A stretch of 64,000 nucleotides of DNA from Flavobacteriaceae bacterium UBA3356 (GTDB lineage Bacteria > Bacteroidota > Bacteroidia > Flavobacteriales > Flavobacteriaceae), in the NCBI GenBank assembly GCA_002360635.1, contig DEQW01000012.1, positions 118,969 through 182,968 of the forward strand, read 5' to 3'. Shown here one piece after another: positions 24,772-32,988 of the stretch. Position 1 is the stretch's first letter, and the number at the start of each line of letters is the position of its first letter. A program made the position numbers and the translations under genes. The notes beneath the pieces were generated by a model. The model was not told where the DNA came from and made no database searches. It saw only the letters and a list, made by a program, of their open reading frames with translations.

Positions 24772-26091
24772 TTATTGATTAGATGCTTTTTTAACAACTT
24801 TTAGCTGAGGTTCTTTTTTATTTTTTTGATCCTCTAATATGTAAAAGTCTGCTATCTGTTGAGCATAATCAAAACTGTTTTTACCTATGTAATTTAAAAA
24901 CATTTTTTCAGTACTGTGTGCGGTTATTTGCATTATTAAGGATGTAGGTAGTTTTCCGTATTTATTTGTTGCAAATGATCGTCTGCAAACGTGAGATGTT
25001 ATTAGTTCGTGCTTTGGATAAGTACTAAATTTCTTTCTTTTGTGTTTATTCCCTTTTCCTTTTTTAGTAACCTCAACAACACCGCCCTCTGTCATTTCAT
25101 CAATTTCTGCTAGTTTGCAAACCTCTTTCAAGTATTCATTTAATTTCTGAATGGAGATCTTATAAGGTAAGCCAGTCTTTAAAATTTCCCTTGTAGTTTC
25201 TAGTACAGGAATAGCTATATGTTTACCTGTTTTCTGTTGGGTTAATTCAATAACTTCATATCCATTTCGAGTAACAAAATTATCCTCATTGATCTTTAAA
25301 AGGTCGCCACCTCTTTGACCTATATCGCAACCTAGCAATAACCATTTACGAGCATTTTTTAATGCCTCACTTTTGATTTTTTCAGAATTTGCTATTTGTT
25401 CAAGCTCAGTAGGGTTTAAGTAAATAACAGTTTTATTTTTTGGTTTTCCAGTTGAAATATTTTTTAGTTGTGAATGTGTTTTGATCCCTTCACTTTCAGC
25501 ATTGTTACAAACCGTTTTTAGATCAGCAATTTTTTTAACCGCATACGATTTTGAATATTGCTTTGAGTTAAGCAACCATCTTAAAAAGTCATTGGCAAAC
25601 TTTACATTTATCTCTCTTACCTTAAAACTGTTGCTATCTTGATATTCTGAAAAGATGCGTTTTAGGGACTTGTAAGCGTTTACTCTGCTTTTAGATAGCC
25701 CAACACCGCCTGTACCGTTCTTTCTTACGTCTGCCGTATCTATTATAGCCTGAATAGCGTCTGCAACAAGCTCACTTTGATTATTTTCGTTGATACGCTC
25801 AAAATGAATATCAATACGTCTCTGTAGCCAATTTCCGTTTATAGTGTTGCCTTTTGAAGAAGCTTCATTTACATCTTCATAGATTTTCGTAGATAATTTG
25901 TCAAGTTCAGTAGAAGTATTCTTGTTTCTGGCTGAGGTTTGTTTTGGCTTGCCAGTCGCTTTGCTCCAGTCTTTAGGATTAATAGTCAATCCAGTTTTTC
26001 TTTTTATGGTGTTTTCACGACCTAAAGAAAGTCTAAGATATATTGGTGCATTTTCGGATTTACTTTGAAGTAGATATTTAATAGTTGCCAT
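24772..26091 (-). CDS. int: Tyrosine recombinase / integrase of the element
   Basis: This 439-residue phage-type integrase has an N-terminal arm-binding domain (1-100), a SAM-like core-binding domain (about 105-215) and a catalytic domain. The catalytic set is visible: R260 (CDIGQRGGDLL), a Lys in QQKTGKHIAI, H367 and R370 (HVCRRSFATN), H392 and Y401 (LNYIGK). It sits at the right end next to attR, and its promoter region contains the 11-bp repeats, so it may repress itself. It catalyses integration into and excision from tRNA-Leu. Confidence 0.95.
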   Translation of the reverse strand: MATIKYLLQSKSENAPIYLRLSLGRENTIKRKTGLTINPKDWSKATGKPKQTSARNKNTSTELDKLSTKIYEDVNEASSKGNTINGNWLQRRIDIHFERINENNQSELVADAIQAIIDTADVRKNGTGGVGLSKSRVNAYKSLKRIFSEYQDSNSFKVREINVKFANDFLRWLLNSKQYSKSYAVKKIADLKTVCNNAESEGIKTHSQLKNISTGKPKNKTVIYLNPTELEQIANSEKIKSEALKNARKWLLLGCDIGQRGGDLLKINEDNFVTRNGYEVIELTQQKTGKHIAIPVLETTREILKTGLPYKISIQKLNEYLKEVCKLAEIDEMTEGGVVEVTKKGKGNKHKRKKFSTYPKHELITSHVCRRSFATNKYGKLPTSLIMQITAHSTEKMFLNYIGKNSFDYAQQIADFYILEDQKNKKEPQLKVVKKASNQ

Positions 26092-26119
26092 ACCTTTAAT
26101 ATAAATAAAAAATATGACT

Positions 26120-26141
26120 TAGTCAACATCTAGTCAACATT
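26120..26141 (+). repeat. Tandem 11-bp repeats, right end (putative integrase arm sites)
   Basis: TAGTCAACATC (26120-26130) and TAGTCAACATT (26131-26141) repeat the left-end pair in the same orientation and with the same 11-bp period. They are 29 bp upstream of the integrase start. Confidence 0.75.
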
Positions 26142-26268
26142 AAGCCGACACGATTAAATATTATTCAATTTCATTATAAACCTCAAAGCTTCCTATTCAT
26201 AAGTGATAAGTCGATTTTATTAATAATTTGTAGTATTTATGGGTGTATAGAAGAAGATCAAAATTGAG

Positions 26269-26293
26269 GGGTTCAAGTCCCGCCTTCAGTACA
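26269..26293 (+). repeat. attR core
   Basis: This is the right copy of the 25-bp core, identical to 20631-20655. It is a fragment of the tRNA-Leu 3' end without the rest of the tRNA. Confidence 0.93.
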
Positions 26294-26324
26294 AAAGCCT
26301 TGTCATTTATGATGAGGCTTTTTT
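26293..26324 (+). terminator. Original tRNA-Leu terminator, displaced by the element
   Basis: AAAAGCCT (26293-26300) pairs with AGGCTTTT (26315-26322) with an inner TCAT/ATGA helix, followed by T's. In the empty site this would directly follow tRNA-Leu. Confidence 0.75.
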
Positions 26325-26364
26325 GGTTTTAAGAGTTATGTAAAAAGAGAAAGATGGTATTTGC

Positions 26365-26883
26365 CTATAAATCGTCGCTTAACAACTTTTTAATCTCGTC
26401 GTCCACTTCTTGTTTTAATTCATCTGAACTTCCGCTTTTTTTGCTTGCTACGTATGAAACATAAACAAGTAAAATTAAAATTGGGAGAATAATTGGCAGG
26501 GAATACCAAAAGTCAAATTCGTCAATGTAGTCCAACCTAAAATTAATAACTCCAGATAGCTGAAATAAAAACAGGGTGAAAGGAATTAATATTGCATATC
26601 GCCACCAATTTTTCGAGGTTAAAAACCAAATACCTGTTAATAGAACAAAAGTGAGTTTGGTAACGAGTGCGTGAAGATAAACTTGTATGTTGTTAAAGCC
26701 GCCTGAAGATATGGTTCCAAAGATGGTGTCCCAACTTTCAGAATCCACAGGCGCAAACTTGTAGAAATAAAATAAAAAGGGTGTTGTTACCAAAAAAATA
26801 GTTAACAACACCCCATTGATATAAGTTCTTTTTTTATCCGTTTGGCGGAATTTGATATTCTGATTTTTTGAGTTGCTGCTCAT
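26365..26883 (-). CDS. Membrane protein of unknown function (4 TM)
   Basis: This 172-residue protein has a basic N-terminus and four predicted transmembrane helices (about 22-42, 70-88, 92-112 and 127-147). The C-terminal tail is acidic and helical (SSDELKQEVDDEIKKLLSDDL). I recognise no family. Its first 50 bp overlap, in another frame, the end of the small lipoprotein gene just upstream; a GTG at codon 25 is a later start option. It is the first chromosomal gene beyond the element. Confidence 0.65.
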   Translation of the reverse strand: MSSNSKNQNIKFRQTDKKRTYINGVLLTIFLVTTPFLFYFYKFAPVDSESWDTIFGTISSGGFNNIQVYLHALVTKLTFVLLTGIWFLTSKNWWRYAILIPFTLFLFQLSGVINFRLDYIDEFDFWYSLPIILPILILLVYVSYVASKKSGSSDELKQEVDDEIKKLLSDDL

Positions 26884-26956
26884 CGGTTCCTAAAGATTCT
26901 GGGGTACAACTTGCTGCAAGTGCAAGTACTGCTAAAATAAACATAAGTTTTTTCAT
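26834..26956 (-). CDS. 40-residue lipoprotein
   Basis: The frame encodes an SPII signal peptide (MKKLMFILAVLALAASC, lipobox LAASC) and a mature peptide CTPESLGTDEQQLKKSEYQIPPNG. Tiny lipoproteins that end in a similar PPNG tail occur in Flavobacteriaceae; their role is unknown. A promoter (TATGTTTG) lies 31 bp upstream. It overlaps the following membrane-protein gene by 50 bp, so the two are probably co-transcribed. Confidence 0.65.
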   Translation of the reverse strand: MKKLMFILAVLALAASCTPESLGTDEQQLKKSEYQIPPNG

Positions 26957-26986
26957 GATGTATAGTTTTTAAGTTAAATTCTGATA

Positions 26987-26994
26987 CAAACATA
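26987..26994 (-). promoter_or_regulatory. -7 element for the 40-residue lipoprotein
   Basis: TATGTTTG on the minus strand fits TAnnTTTG, 31 bp before the ATG at 26956. Confidence 0.5.
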
Positions 26995-27042
26995 CAGTGA
27001 AATACTTAAAAATCTAATAGTCAAATAAATATATGTTTTTCT

Positions 27043-27234
27043 TACATTTGTAGGTTAATTAATTTTTAAATGAAATAATATTGGTTAAAAATACCTAATT
27101 ATACGCTAAAAAGCATATTTAGTTGTGTGTTTAAAAATATTTTTAACAAAATATTAACGTTTTGTTTTTGTTTATTTTTAATGACTCCATAGTCATATTG
27201 ACAAAAAAAGCCCACTCAAATGAGTGGGCTTTTT
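27043..27234 (+). ncRNA. Possible small transcript between lipoprotein genes
   Basis: TACATTTG at 27043-27050 fits the -7 consensus on the plus strand, no ORF follows, and a strong bidirectional terminator ends at 27234. A transcript of about 180 nt would result. There is no good -33 element and no clear internal fold, so support is weak. Confidence 0.2.
27205..27234. terminator. Bidirectional terminator
   Basis: AAAAAGCCCACTCA and TGAGTGGGCTTTTT form a perfect 14-bp stem with a two-base apex. It lies just downstream of the acidic lipoprotein gene on the minus strand. Confidence 0.9.
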
Positions 27235-27253
27235 CCTTAGAAAAAAGGAAACA

Positions 27254-27523
27254 TTACATATCGTCGTTTCCTTCCATTTCGTCTTCTACTTCTTGTGCGG
27301 CATTGTCCACTGCTTCGCCTGTTTCCTCGGCTGCATTTTCCATTGCTTCGCCAGTATCTTCAGCAGCTTTTTCCATAGAGTCAGCGGCATCGTCCATAGA
27401 TTCTTCCATGTCGTCAGCCATTTCCTCCATTTTATCTTCTGCTTTTTCTTCATTTGTTTCTCTACAAGAGTAAACCGATGCAACTAAAGCTAATGCTGCA
27501 AATGATAAAAGTACTTTTTTCAT
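27254..27523 (-). CDS. Acidic repeat lipoprotein
   Basis: This 89-residue protein has an SPII signal peptide (lipobox VYSC). The mature part is highly acidic and made of degenerate 11-residue repeats such as DDAADSMEKAAEDTGEAMENAAEETGEAV, expected to form amphipathic helices, similar in style to LEA/apolipoprotein-like proteins. Its role is unknown; envelope stress protection is a guess from composition only. Confidence 0.75.
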   Translation of the reverse strand: MKKVLLSFAALALVASVYSCRETNEEKAEDKMEEMADDMEESMDDAADSMEKAAEDTGEAMENAAEETGEAVDNAAQEVEDEMEGNDDM

Positions 27524-27643
27524 AATGTGTGTGATTAGTGATTAATAATACCCAAAAATACTTAATTTTTATTTCTATTATAATTTTGAAAAACTTTTTG
27601 TTGAATAATTATAAATTTTTTATGGTTTTAATCCGTTTTCTTA

Positions 27644-27656
27644 TGGAAATATTCCA
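27644..27656. promoter_or_regulatory. Palindrome TGGAA-ATA-TTCCA
   Basis: This is a perfect 13-bp palindrome 21 bp before the S24 regulator's ATG and overlapping its likely promoter region. It is a candidate auto-operator. Confidence 0.45.
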
Positions 27657-27677
27657 AATTATGTATATCTTCGGGAA

Positions 27678-28448
27678 ATGGAAAAAAGTATATCTATTGA
27701 AGCAAAGCGGTTTAAGCAAGTACGAGAAGAACAAAACTATACCCAGCATTCTTTTGCAGAATTGTTACAAATAGGATCTACAACAGCTGATATTGAAAGA
27801 GGAAAGACAAAGCTGTCAGGTAAAGCCGTGATGGAACTACTGTATCAGTTCAATATTAATCCACTATGGTTGTTTGGAAACAGTTTTAACCAATATCTCG
27901 ATGTGAACAATGGTAATGTAAGCCCAAAGGTGCTAACGATGGATAAGCAAGAAAATGAAACAATCCTCTTAGTTAACCAAAAAGCTGCGGCTGGATACCC
28001 TCATAACGTTCAGGATGTAGATTGGTATGATAATTTGCCGGCATTTAATATTCCTTTGCCAGAATACCGTAATGCAACGTATAGAGGTTTCCAAGTAGAA
28101 GGGGATAGCATGCTGCCTAATATACGACCTAACGAATGGGTTTTGGGAAAAGCCGTTTCAAATATTTCCGAAGCAAGTGATAGCCGCATTTATATTGTTG
28201 TGTTGCACGACTCAGTATTGGTTAAAAAACTGCAGAAAATTCCAAATGCTCCCAATAAGGTTAAACTTATCTCGCTTAATTCAGATTACCTGCCCATAAA
28301 TGTAGAGGTAAAAAACATACAAGAACTATGGCAAGTAAATAGCAAGCTTAGCTTTGGCGTTGATGAGCCTTCCGAAACCACTCTCTTTAAACAATTGCAA
28401 CAATCTATGGAAGAATTGAAAGGGCAGATTAATAACTTGAAGCATTAG
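27678..28448 (+). CDS. XRE-family regulator with S24 (LexA/CI-like) autopeptidase domain
   Basis: This 256-residue protein has an N-terminal XRE helix-turn-helix (about 8-64, FKQVREEQNYTQHSFAELLQIGSTTADIERGK) and a C-terminal S24 domain. The cleavage site is A105-G106 in QKAAAGYP, the nucleophile is S144 in VEGDSMLP, and the general base is K183 or K184 in VLVKKL. Such proteins are phage CI-like or stress repressors inactivated by self-cleavage. The gene is monocistronic and not inside the tRNA-Leu element, though only 1.4 kb away, so control of that element is possible but not shown. Confidence 0.88.
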   Translation: MEKSISIEAKRFKQVREEQNYTQHSFAELLQIGSTTADIERGKTKLSGKAVMELLYQFNINPLWLFGNSFNQYLDVNNGNVSPKVLTMDKQENETILLVNQKAAAGYPHNVQDVDWYDNLPAFNIPLPEYRNATYRGFQVEGDSMLPNIRPNEWVLGKAVSNISEASDSRIYIVVLHDSVLVKKLQKIPNAPNKVKLISLNSDYLPINVEVKNIQELWQVNSKLSFGVDEPSETTLFKQLQQSMEELKGQINNLKH

Positions 28449-28469
28449 AGCGTTGTCACTTAGCATAGC

Positions 28470-28477
28470 TATCTTTG
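28470..28477 (+). promoter_or_regulatory. -7 element for the nuclease gene
   Basis: TATCTTTG fits TAnnTTTG, 22 bp before the ATG at 28499. Confidence 0.5.
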
Positions 28478-28498
28478 CCTTAACTTTCTTTAAGTAAT

Positions 28499-29314
28499 AT
28501 GAACAGAAAACTCCTCTATCCCTTATTGGTTGTATTGGTTACCGTTGGTCTTTATTATGCTGAAAAGTATATAGAAAAACAAAATGAAGACTATCCAGAT
28601 ATGTCCAAAGAGACATCTGAAACCTATTCTGAATTTAGTGAAGACTATTTGCCAAAACCCACTTACAATGCTGTTGTAACCCATAAGTATTTTACTTTGT
28701 CCTATTCTGAACCCCACGAACAGGCTGAATGGGTAGCGTATGAGCTTAGAAAAGACCAAATTATTGATAACGACTTTAAGCGCCCTTACTTTGTTCAAGA
28801 TCGTGAAGTTAAATCTGGCTCGGCAGATTGGCGAAACTATAAGAATTCTGGTTATGATAAAGGTCATCTCATCCCAGCGGCCGATAGGGAATTTTCTAAA
28901 AACGCATATCATGAAACTTTTTTAACGAGCAATATAAGCCCACAAGACCACGATTTTAATGCTGGTATTTGGAATCGTCTGGAACAAAAAACACGCTATT
29001 GGGCAAAAAAGTACGATGGGGTATATGTGGTTACTGGTGGCGTTTTAAAAGATGGATTAAATACTATTGGTGATGAAAATGTTTCAGTGCCAGATGTTTT
29101 CTATAAAATTTTGGTTGATATTTCAAAAGGGAAGCACAAAGCAATAGCTTTTCTAATCCCAAATAAAGCAACGAATAAATCGTTTTATGATTATGTTGTT
29201 TCAATAGATGAGGTAGAAAGACAAACAGGAATTGATTTTTTTCCAAAAATACCTGATTCAATAGAAGATAAATTAGAGGCTACTTTTAACTTAAACGATT
29301 GGGGCAAAAATTAA
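28499..29314 (+). CDS. DNA/RNA non-specific endonuclease (NucA type), membrane-anchored or secreted
   Basis: This 271-residue protein starts with a hydrophobic segment (LLYPLLVVLVTVGLYYAE), so it acts outside the cytoplasm. The beta-beta-alpha metal finger is YDKGHLIPAADREFS (His as general base), with downstream TFLTSNISPQDHDFNAGIWNRLEQ holding the metal-binding Asn. GVYVVTGGVL is also conserved in NucA/EndoG-like enzymes. No adjacent inhibitor gene is seen, which fits export. Its last four bases overlap the end of convergent rodA. Confidence 0.92.
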   Translation: MNRKLLYPLLVVLVTVGLYYAEKYIEKQNEDYPDMSKETSETYSEFSEDYLPKPTYNAVVTHKYFTLSYSEPHEQAEWVAYELRKDQIIDNDFKRPYFVQDREVKSGSADWRNYKNSGYDKGHLIPAADREFSKNAYHETFLTSNISPQDHDFNAGIWNRLEQKTRYWAKKYDGVYVVTGGVLKDGLNTIGDENVSVPDVFYKILVDISKGKHKAIAFLIPNKATNKSFYDYVVSIDEVERQTGIDFFPKIPDSIEDKLEATFNLNDWGKN

Positions 29315-30570
29315 ATTCCGTAATAGGAATTTGCACCATCGAGTCTAATAAAAATAAACAAAAGAATAGTAAAGCCCCATAGTCCCGAACCGCCGTAGCT
29401 AAAAAACGGCAAGGGGATACCAACGGTAGGGAATAAGCCAGTTACCATTCCAACATTTACAAAAAAGTGGAAAAAGAGAATAGCGGCAACGCTATAGCCA
29501 TAGACTCGACTAAATGGGTTTTTTTGGCGTTCGGCTAAAAACAAAACCCGGACAATCAATCCAACAAATAACAAAATAACCACCATACTACCTAAAAAGC
29601 CCCACTCTTCACCAACAGTGCTAAAAATATAGTCTGTGTGTTGTTCTGGCACAAACTTTCCTTTGGTCTGCGTACCTTCGGTCCAGCCTTTACCAAGCCA
29701 CCTACCACTACCTATGGCAATTTCACTTTGGTTGGTATTGTAGCCTATTCCTTTAGAGTCTGTTTCTTTACCTAATACAATATTAAAGCGGTCCCTATGG
29801 CGTTGTTCAAAAAGATTGTTGAAAATGTAACTTACCGAAAATGAAAAACCAATACAGGCGATAACAATTACAATGTACTTAAAGAGACTGGGTCGTTTTT
29901 TTCGTTTTCTGAAAAACAAAAACCCTGCAATTAATACAACTGCCAAAATCACCCAAAATGTCCCAAAGGCCAAGGTTGAAATAAATAAAGCAGCAGCAAA
30001 AAAGCCTAATAAAAGATATACAAAGTGCAAGCCTTCCCTGTACAAAGGAAAAACAAAGGCTGCATAAATAAGGGCGCTTCCTGGATCGGGCTGTGGAATA
30101 ATAAAAATGGCTGGTAATGCAATGATTAAAAACGCTTTTAGCTGATCTTTAAATTGATTTAAATCCGTTTGTATATCAGTTAAATATTTAGATAATGCTA
30201 ATGCTGTTGCAGCTTTTGCAAATTCACTAGGTTGAAGGCTTATCCCTCCGAACGAATACCAAGAGGTTGCGCCGGAGATTGTTTTACCAAACAGAAAGAG
30301 TCCTAGTAAGGAAAGCAACGAAACTAAGTAGATAACACTTGAAAAGCGTTCGTAAAATTTTGCTTCTATTGCTAAAATAAAGATGATTAAAACAACACTT
30401 AGAAAAATCCAAAGTAATTGCTTGGTGTAGATTTGGTCAAAATCCCAGAATGTGGTTGCGCTATCGTCCAACGAAGCTGAATAAATGTTCATCCAGCCAA
30501 TGGCAACCAGTGCGAAGTATAAAAATATAGTAAGCCAGTCTAACTTTACCAGTCCTTTGCCTGCCGCCAT
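29311..30570 (-). CDS. rodA: Rod-shape determining peptidoglycan polymerase RodA
   Basis: RodA is a SEDS-family glycosyltransferase that polymerises lipid II in the elongasome together with PBP2. The 419-residue protein has about ten membrane helices and the SEDS signatures ISLQPSEFAKAATALAL and PEQHTDYIFSTVGEEWGFLG, plus the C-terminal VGIPLPFFSYGGSGLWGF. It is last in the mreB-mreC-mreD-mrdA-rodA operon and overlaps mrdA by one base. Confidence 0.96.
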   Translation of the reverse strand: MAAGKGLVKLDWLTIFLYFALVAIGWMNIYSASLDDSATTFWDFDQIYTKQLLWIFLSVVLIIFILAIEAKFYERFSSVIYLVSLLSLLGLFLFGKTISGATSWYSFGGISLQPSEFAKAATALALSKYLTDIQTDLNQFKDQLKAFLIIALPAIFIIPQPDPGSALIYAAFVFPLYREGLHFVYLLLGFFAAALFISTLAFGTFWVILAVVLIAGFLFFRKRKKRPSLFKYIVIVIACIGFSFSVSYIFNNLFEQRHRDRFNIVLGKETDSKGIGYNTNQSEIAIGSGRWLGKGWTEGTQTKGKFVPEQHTDYIFSTVGEEWGFLGSMVVILLFVGLIVRVLFLAERQKNPFSRVYGYSVAAILFFHFFVNVGMVTGLFPTVGIPLPFFSYGGSGLWGFTILLFIFIRLDGANSYYGI

Positions 30571-32432
30571 TATCGATTTATTTTAAAAGGTTCTCCACTG
30601 TATGGTTTTGCATACTCTTCTTCTAAGCTACCATTTAACACGAAATTTTCCATGTCTTTTCTAGTAATTTCACCTTTAATATATTTTTCTATCATCAACC
30701 CGGCAATTCTACCTGCCCATCTAGAACCCCAATAACCGTTTTCAACAAAAACAGCAATAGCAATTTTCGGGTCATCTTTGGGTGCAAAAGCAACAAATAT
30801 AGAATGGTCGGTCAATTGCATGCGTTTACCGTCTATCCGAATAAAATTTTCTGCTGTACCTGTTTTTCCACATATCTCAATATCCGGAATTCTTATGTAG
30901 GAGGCCGTACCACGAGTGTATACTTCATGCATCCCTTCTATCACAGGTTCAAAATATTGCGAATCAATGGTTGTGATATATTTTTTAGTATATTCTTTCG
31001 GTATAGTATCGGTATCTTCTATGCCCTTTATAACGTGAGGGGTATAATACCAACCTCTGTTGGCGATAGTTGCTGTAAAATTAGCCATTTGTATGGGTGT
31101 CATTAACACTTCACCTTGACCAATTGCATTTGAAATTGTGGCAGTAGCATACCAATTGTTTTCTGGATACATTCGGTTATAAGTTTCTGCATCGGGAATT
31201 TTTCCAGGTCGGCCACTGGGTAAATCGTATCCTAAATAGTGCCCCAAGCCAAAGCTTTCTAAATGGTTTTCCCACGTATCCATCCCTTTTTGGGGAGTTG
31301 GGTATTTTTCAATCGTGCGTCTATAAACCGTACAAAAATAAGCGTTGCAGGAATTAGCGATACCGCCTACCATAGATAAGGGACTAGGATGATGGTGACA
31401 CCCCAATTTTCTTCCCCTGCCGTAATGATAGCCGCCGTGGCAAGAAATCCTTTCCTTGGTATCAATTACATTTTCTTGCATCCCTATTAAAGCGGTGAGT
31501 GTTTTAAAGGGTGATCCTGGAGGGTATTCTCCTTGTAAGCCACGATCAAAAAGAGGTTTTGCAATGGTATCGTACCAAAGTCTTGTAAAGTTTTCTGAAC
31601 GTTCTCTACCCACTAATAAACCTGGATCGTAATTTGGTGCTGTGACCAAGCTTAAAATTTCACCAGTTTTTGGTTCAATGGCAACAATGCCTCCACGTTT
31701 GTTGACCATTAATTCTTCACCATATTTTTGCAATTCAGAATCTATGGTTAGCTGCAGGTCTTTTCCTTTTTGTGGAAGCGTATCAAAAATACCGTTGTTA
31801 AATGGGCCTATGTCTCTATTAAACCTGTCTTTCTGGATGTATTTAACTCCTTTTACCCCGCGCAATAAATCTTCGTACTGAAGTTCTACACCTTGTTTAC
31901 CTATGAGTTCTCCCATTTGATAATAAGGGTTTTCCTTTATAATACGTTTATTGACTTCGGCAATGTAGCCTAATACGTTTGCTGAATGCTTTACCTGGTA
32001 ATCGCGTAATGATCTTTTCTGAATATAAAATCCTTCATATTTATACATTTTTTCTGAAAGGAAAGCATACTCAGCCTTCGTTAACTGCGGGATAACTACT
32101 GAAGGCAGCCTAGGGGAATATACCCGGGCTTTGTTTAAAATAGTATCGAATCTCCCTTCGGTAATTTTTAAAAGTTTACAGAATTCGGTTGTGTCTAATG
32201 GTTTTACTTCTCTGGGGATAACCATTACATCATAGGAGGGTTGGTTAGAGACCAATAGCTCTCCATTACGATCAAATATATAGCCTCGCTGGGGATAGTC
32301 ATACAATACTTTTACGGCATTGTTTTGTGATAATTGCTGAAAAGAAGTATCGTACACCTGTAAATAAAACAAGCGCCCAGCGAAAACCACTCCGGTAATC
32401 AAGACAATGACAAGTAATAAAATTTTACGCAT
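30570..32432 (-). CDS. mrdA: Penicillin-binding protein 2 (elongasome transpeptidase)
   Basis: This 620-residue class B PBP has one N-terminal membrane anchor, the pedestal (PQRGYIFDRNGELLVSNQPSYDV) and the transpeptidase domain with S307-P-F-K310, S361-C-N363 and K523-T-G. A Cys/His group between the first two motifs (CHGGYHYGRGRKLGCHHH, 331-348) resembles the zinc site of some PBP2 proteins. It cross-links glycan made by RodA. Confidence 0.96.
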   Translation of the reverse strand: MRKILLLVIVLITGVVFAGRLFYLQVYDTSFQQLSQNNAVKVLYDYPQRGYIFDRNGELLVSNQPSYDVMVIPREVKPLDTTEFCKLLKITEGRFDTILNKARVYSPRLPSVVIPQLTKAEYAFLSEKMYKYEGFYIQKRSLRDYQVKHSANVLGYIAEVNKRIIKENPYYQMGELIGKQGVELQYEDLLRGVKGVKYIQKDRFNRDIGPFNNGIFDTLPQKGKDLQLTIDSELQKYGEELMVNKRGGIVAIEPKTGEILSLVTAPNYDPGLLVGRERSENFTRLWYDTIAKPLFDRGLQGEYPPGSPFKTLTALIGMQENVIDTKERISCHGGYHYGRGRKLGCHHHPSPLSMVGGIANSCNAYFCTVYRRTIEKYPTPQKGMDTWENHLESFGLGHYLGYDLPSGRPGKIPDAETYNRMYPENNWYATATISNAIGQGEVLMTPIQMANFTATIANRGWYYTPHVIKGIEDTDTIPKEYTKKYITTIDSQYFEPVIEGMHEVYTRGTASYIRIPDIEICGKTGTAENFIRIDGKRMQLTDHSIFVAFAPKDDPKIAIAVFVENGYWGSRWAGRIAGLMIEKYIKGEITRKDMENFVLNGSLEEEYAKPYSGEPFKINR

Positions 32433-32481
32433 GTGGGGGATAAGCTTGGTTTAAATTCTAAAATTACAGTTATATAGCTTG

Positions 32482-32988
32482 CTAGTTTTTTCGGCTAAAT
32501 AAGATTAAAATACTCATTAATAGTATTATACTAAATATTCCTGAAAATAACGTGGATTTTACAATTAAAAGTATGTGCGAGAGGTTAAAAATTTCAAGGG
32601 TAAATAGGATAATATGATGCAAAAAAACCATCATGACAATATAGGTGAATTGTTGCGCTAACGAGGTTTTATAAAGCTTTATATTATTATGCTCATAACT
32701 TATCCCGAAAGAGAACTTAAGTATCCAAGGCCGTATGTAAGCAATAAATACCGAAGCGGCTGCGTGAACACCTCCAGAGTCACCAAAAACATCAATAGAA
32801 AAGCCTAGTAAAAAGCTTAAAAAAATCAGTAATCCCTTATTTCCGTTGAGCGGAAAAAGCAAAATAAAAAGGATGTATACGTAAGGGTTGATATACCCCA
32901 AAAAATTAATGTGGTTTAAAAGCAATACCTGAAGAAAAACAAGCAATATAAACCGAAAAGCATTTATTAAAATAGCATTATTCTGCAT
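32482..32988 (-). CDS. mreD: Rod-shape determining membrane protein MreD
   Basis: This 168-residue protein has five hydrophobic helices. It starts MQNNAILINAFRFILLVFLQVLLLNHINFLGYINPYVYILFILLFPL, which is the usual Bacteroidota MreD N-terminus with the NPYVYILFIL block. It links MreC to PBP2/RodA. It overlaps the end of mreC by 11 bp. Confidence 0.9.
   Translation of the reverse strand: MQNNAILINAFRFILLVFLQVLLLNHINFLGYINPYVYILFILLFPLNGNKGLLIFLSFLLGFSIDVFGDSGGVHAAASVFIAYIRPWILKFSFGISYEHNNIKLYKTSLAQQFTYIVMMVFLHHIILFTLEIFNLSHILLIVKSTLFSGIFSIILLMSILILFSRKN

Larger units (their letters stand above)
20631..26293. mobile_element. 5.6-kb integrative element in tRNA-Leu(TAA)
   Basis: A perfect 25-bp direct repeat (20631-20655 and 26269-26293), starting GGGTTCAAGTCCCGCC at the T-arm of tRNA-Leu, bounds the element. 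Inside are a tyrosine recombinase at the right end, an excisionase-like HTH protein, a gene II/X-like replication protein, small unknown genes and a structured non-coding region. GC content looks lower than the flanks. There are no conjugation, capsid, Zot or lysis genes, so it is either a small mobilisable/satellite element or a reduced phage remnant. Confidence 0.92.

Noticed and set aside
20631..26293. Complete filamentous phage or conjugative transposon
   Set aside because: No Zot/pI, coat, relaxase, coupling protein or T4SS genes are visible.
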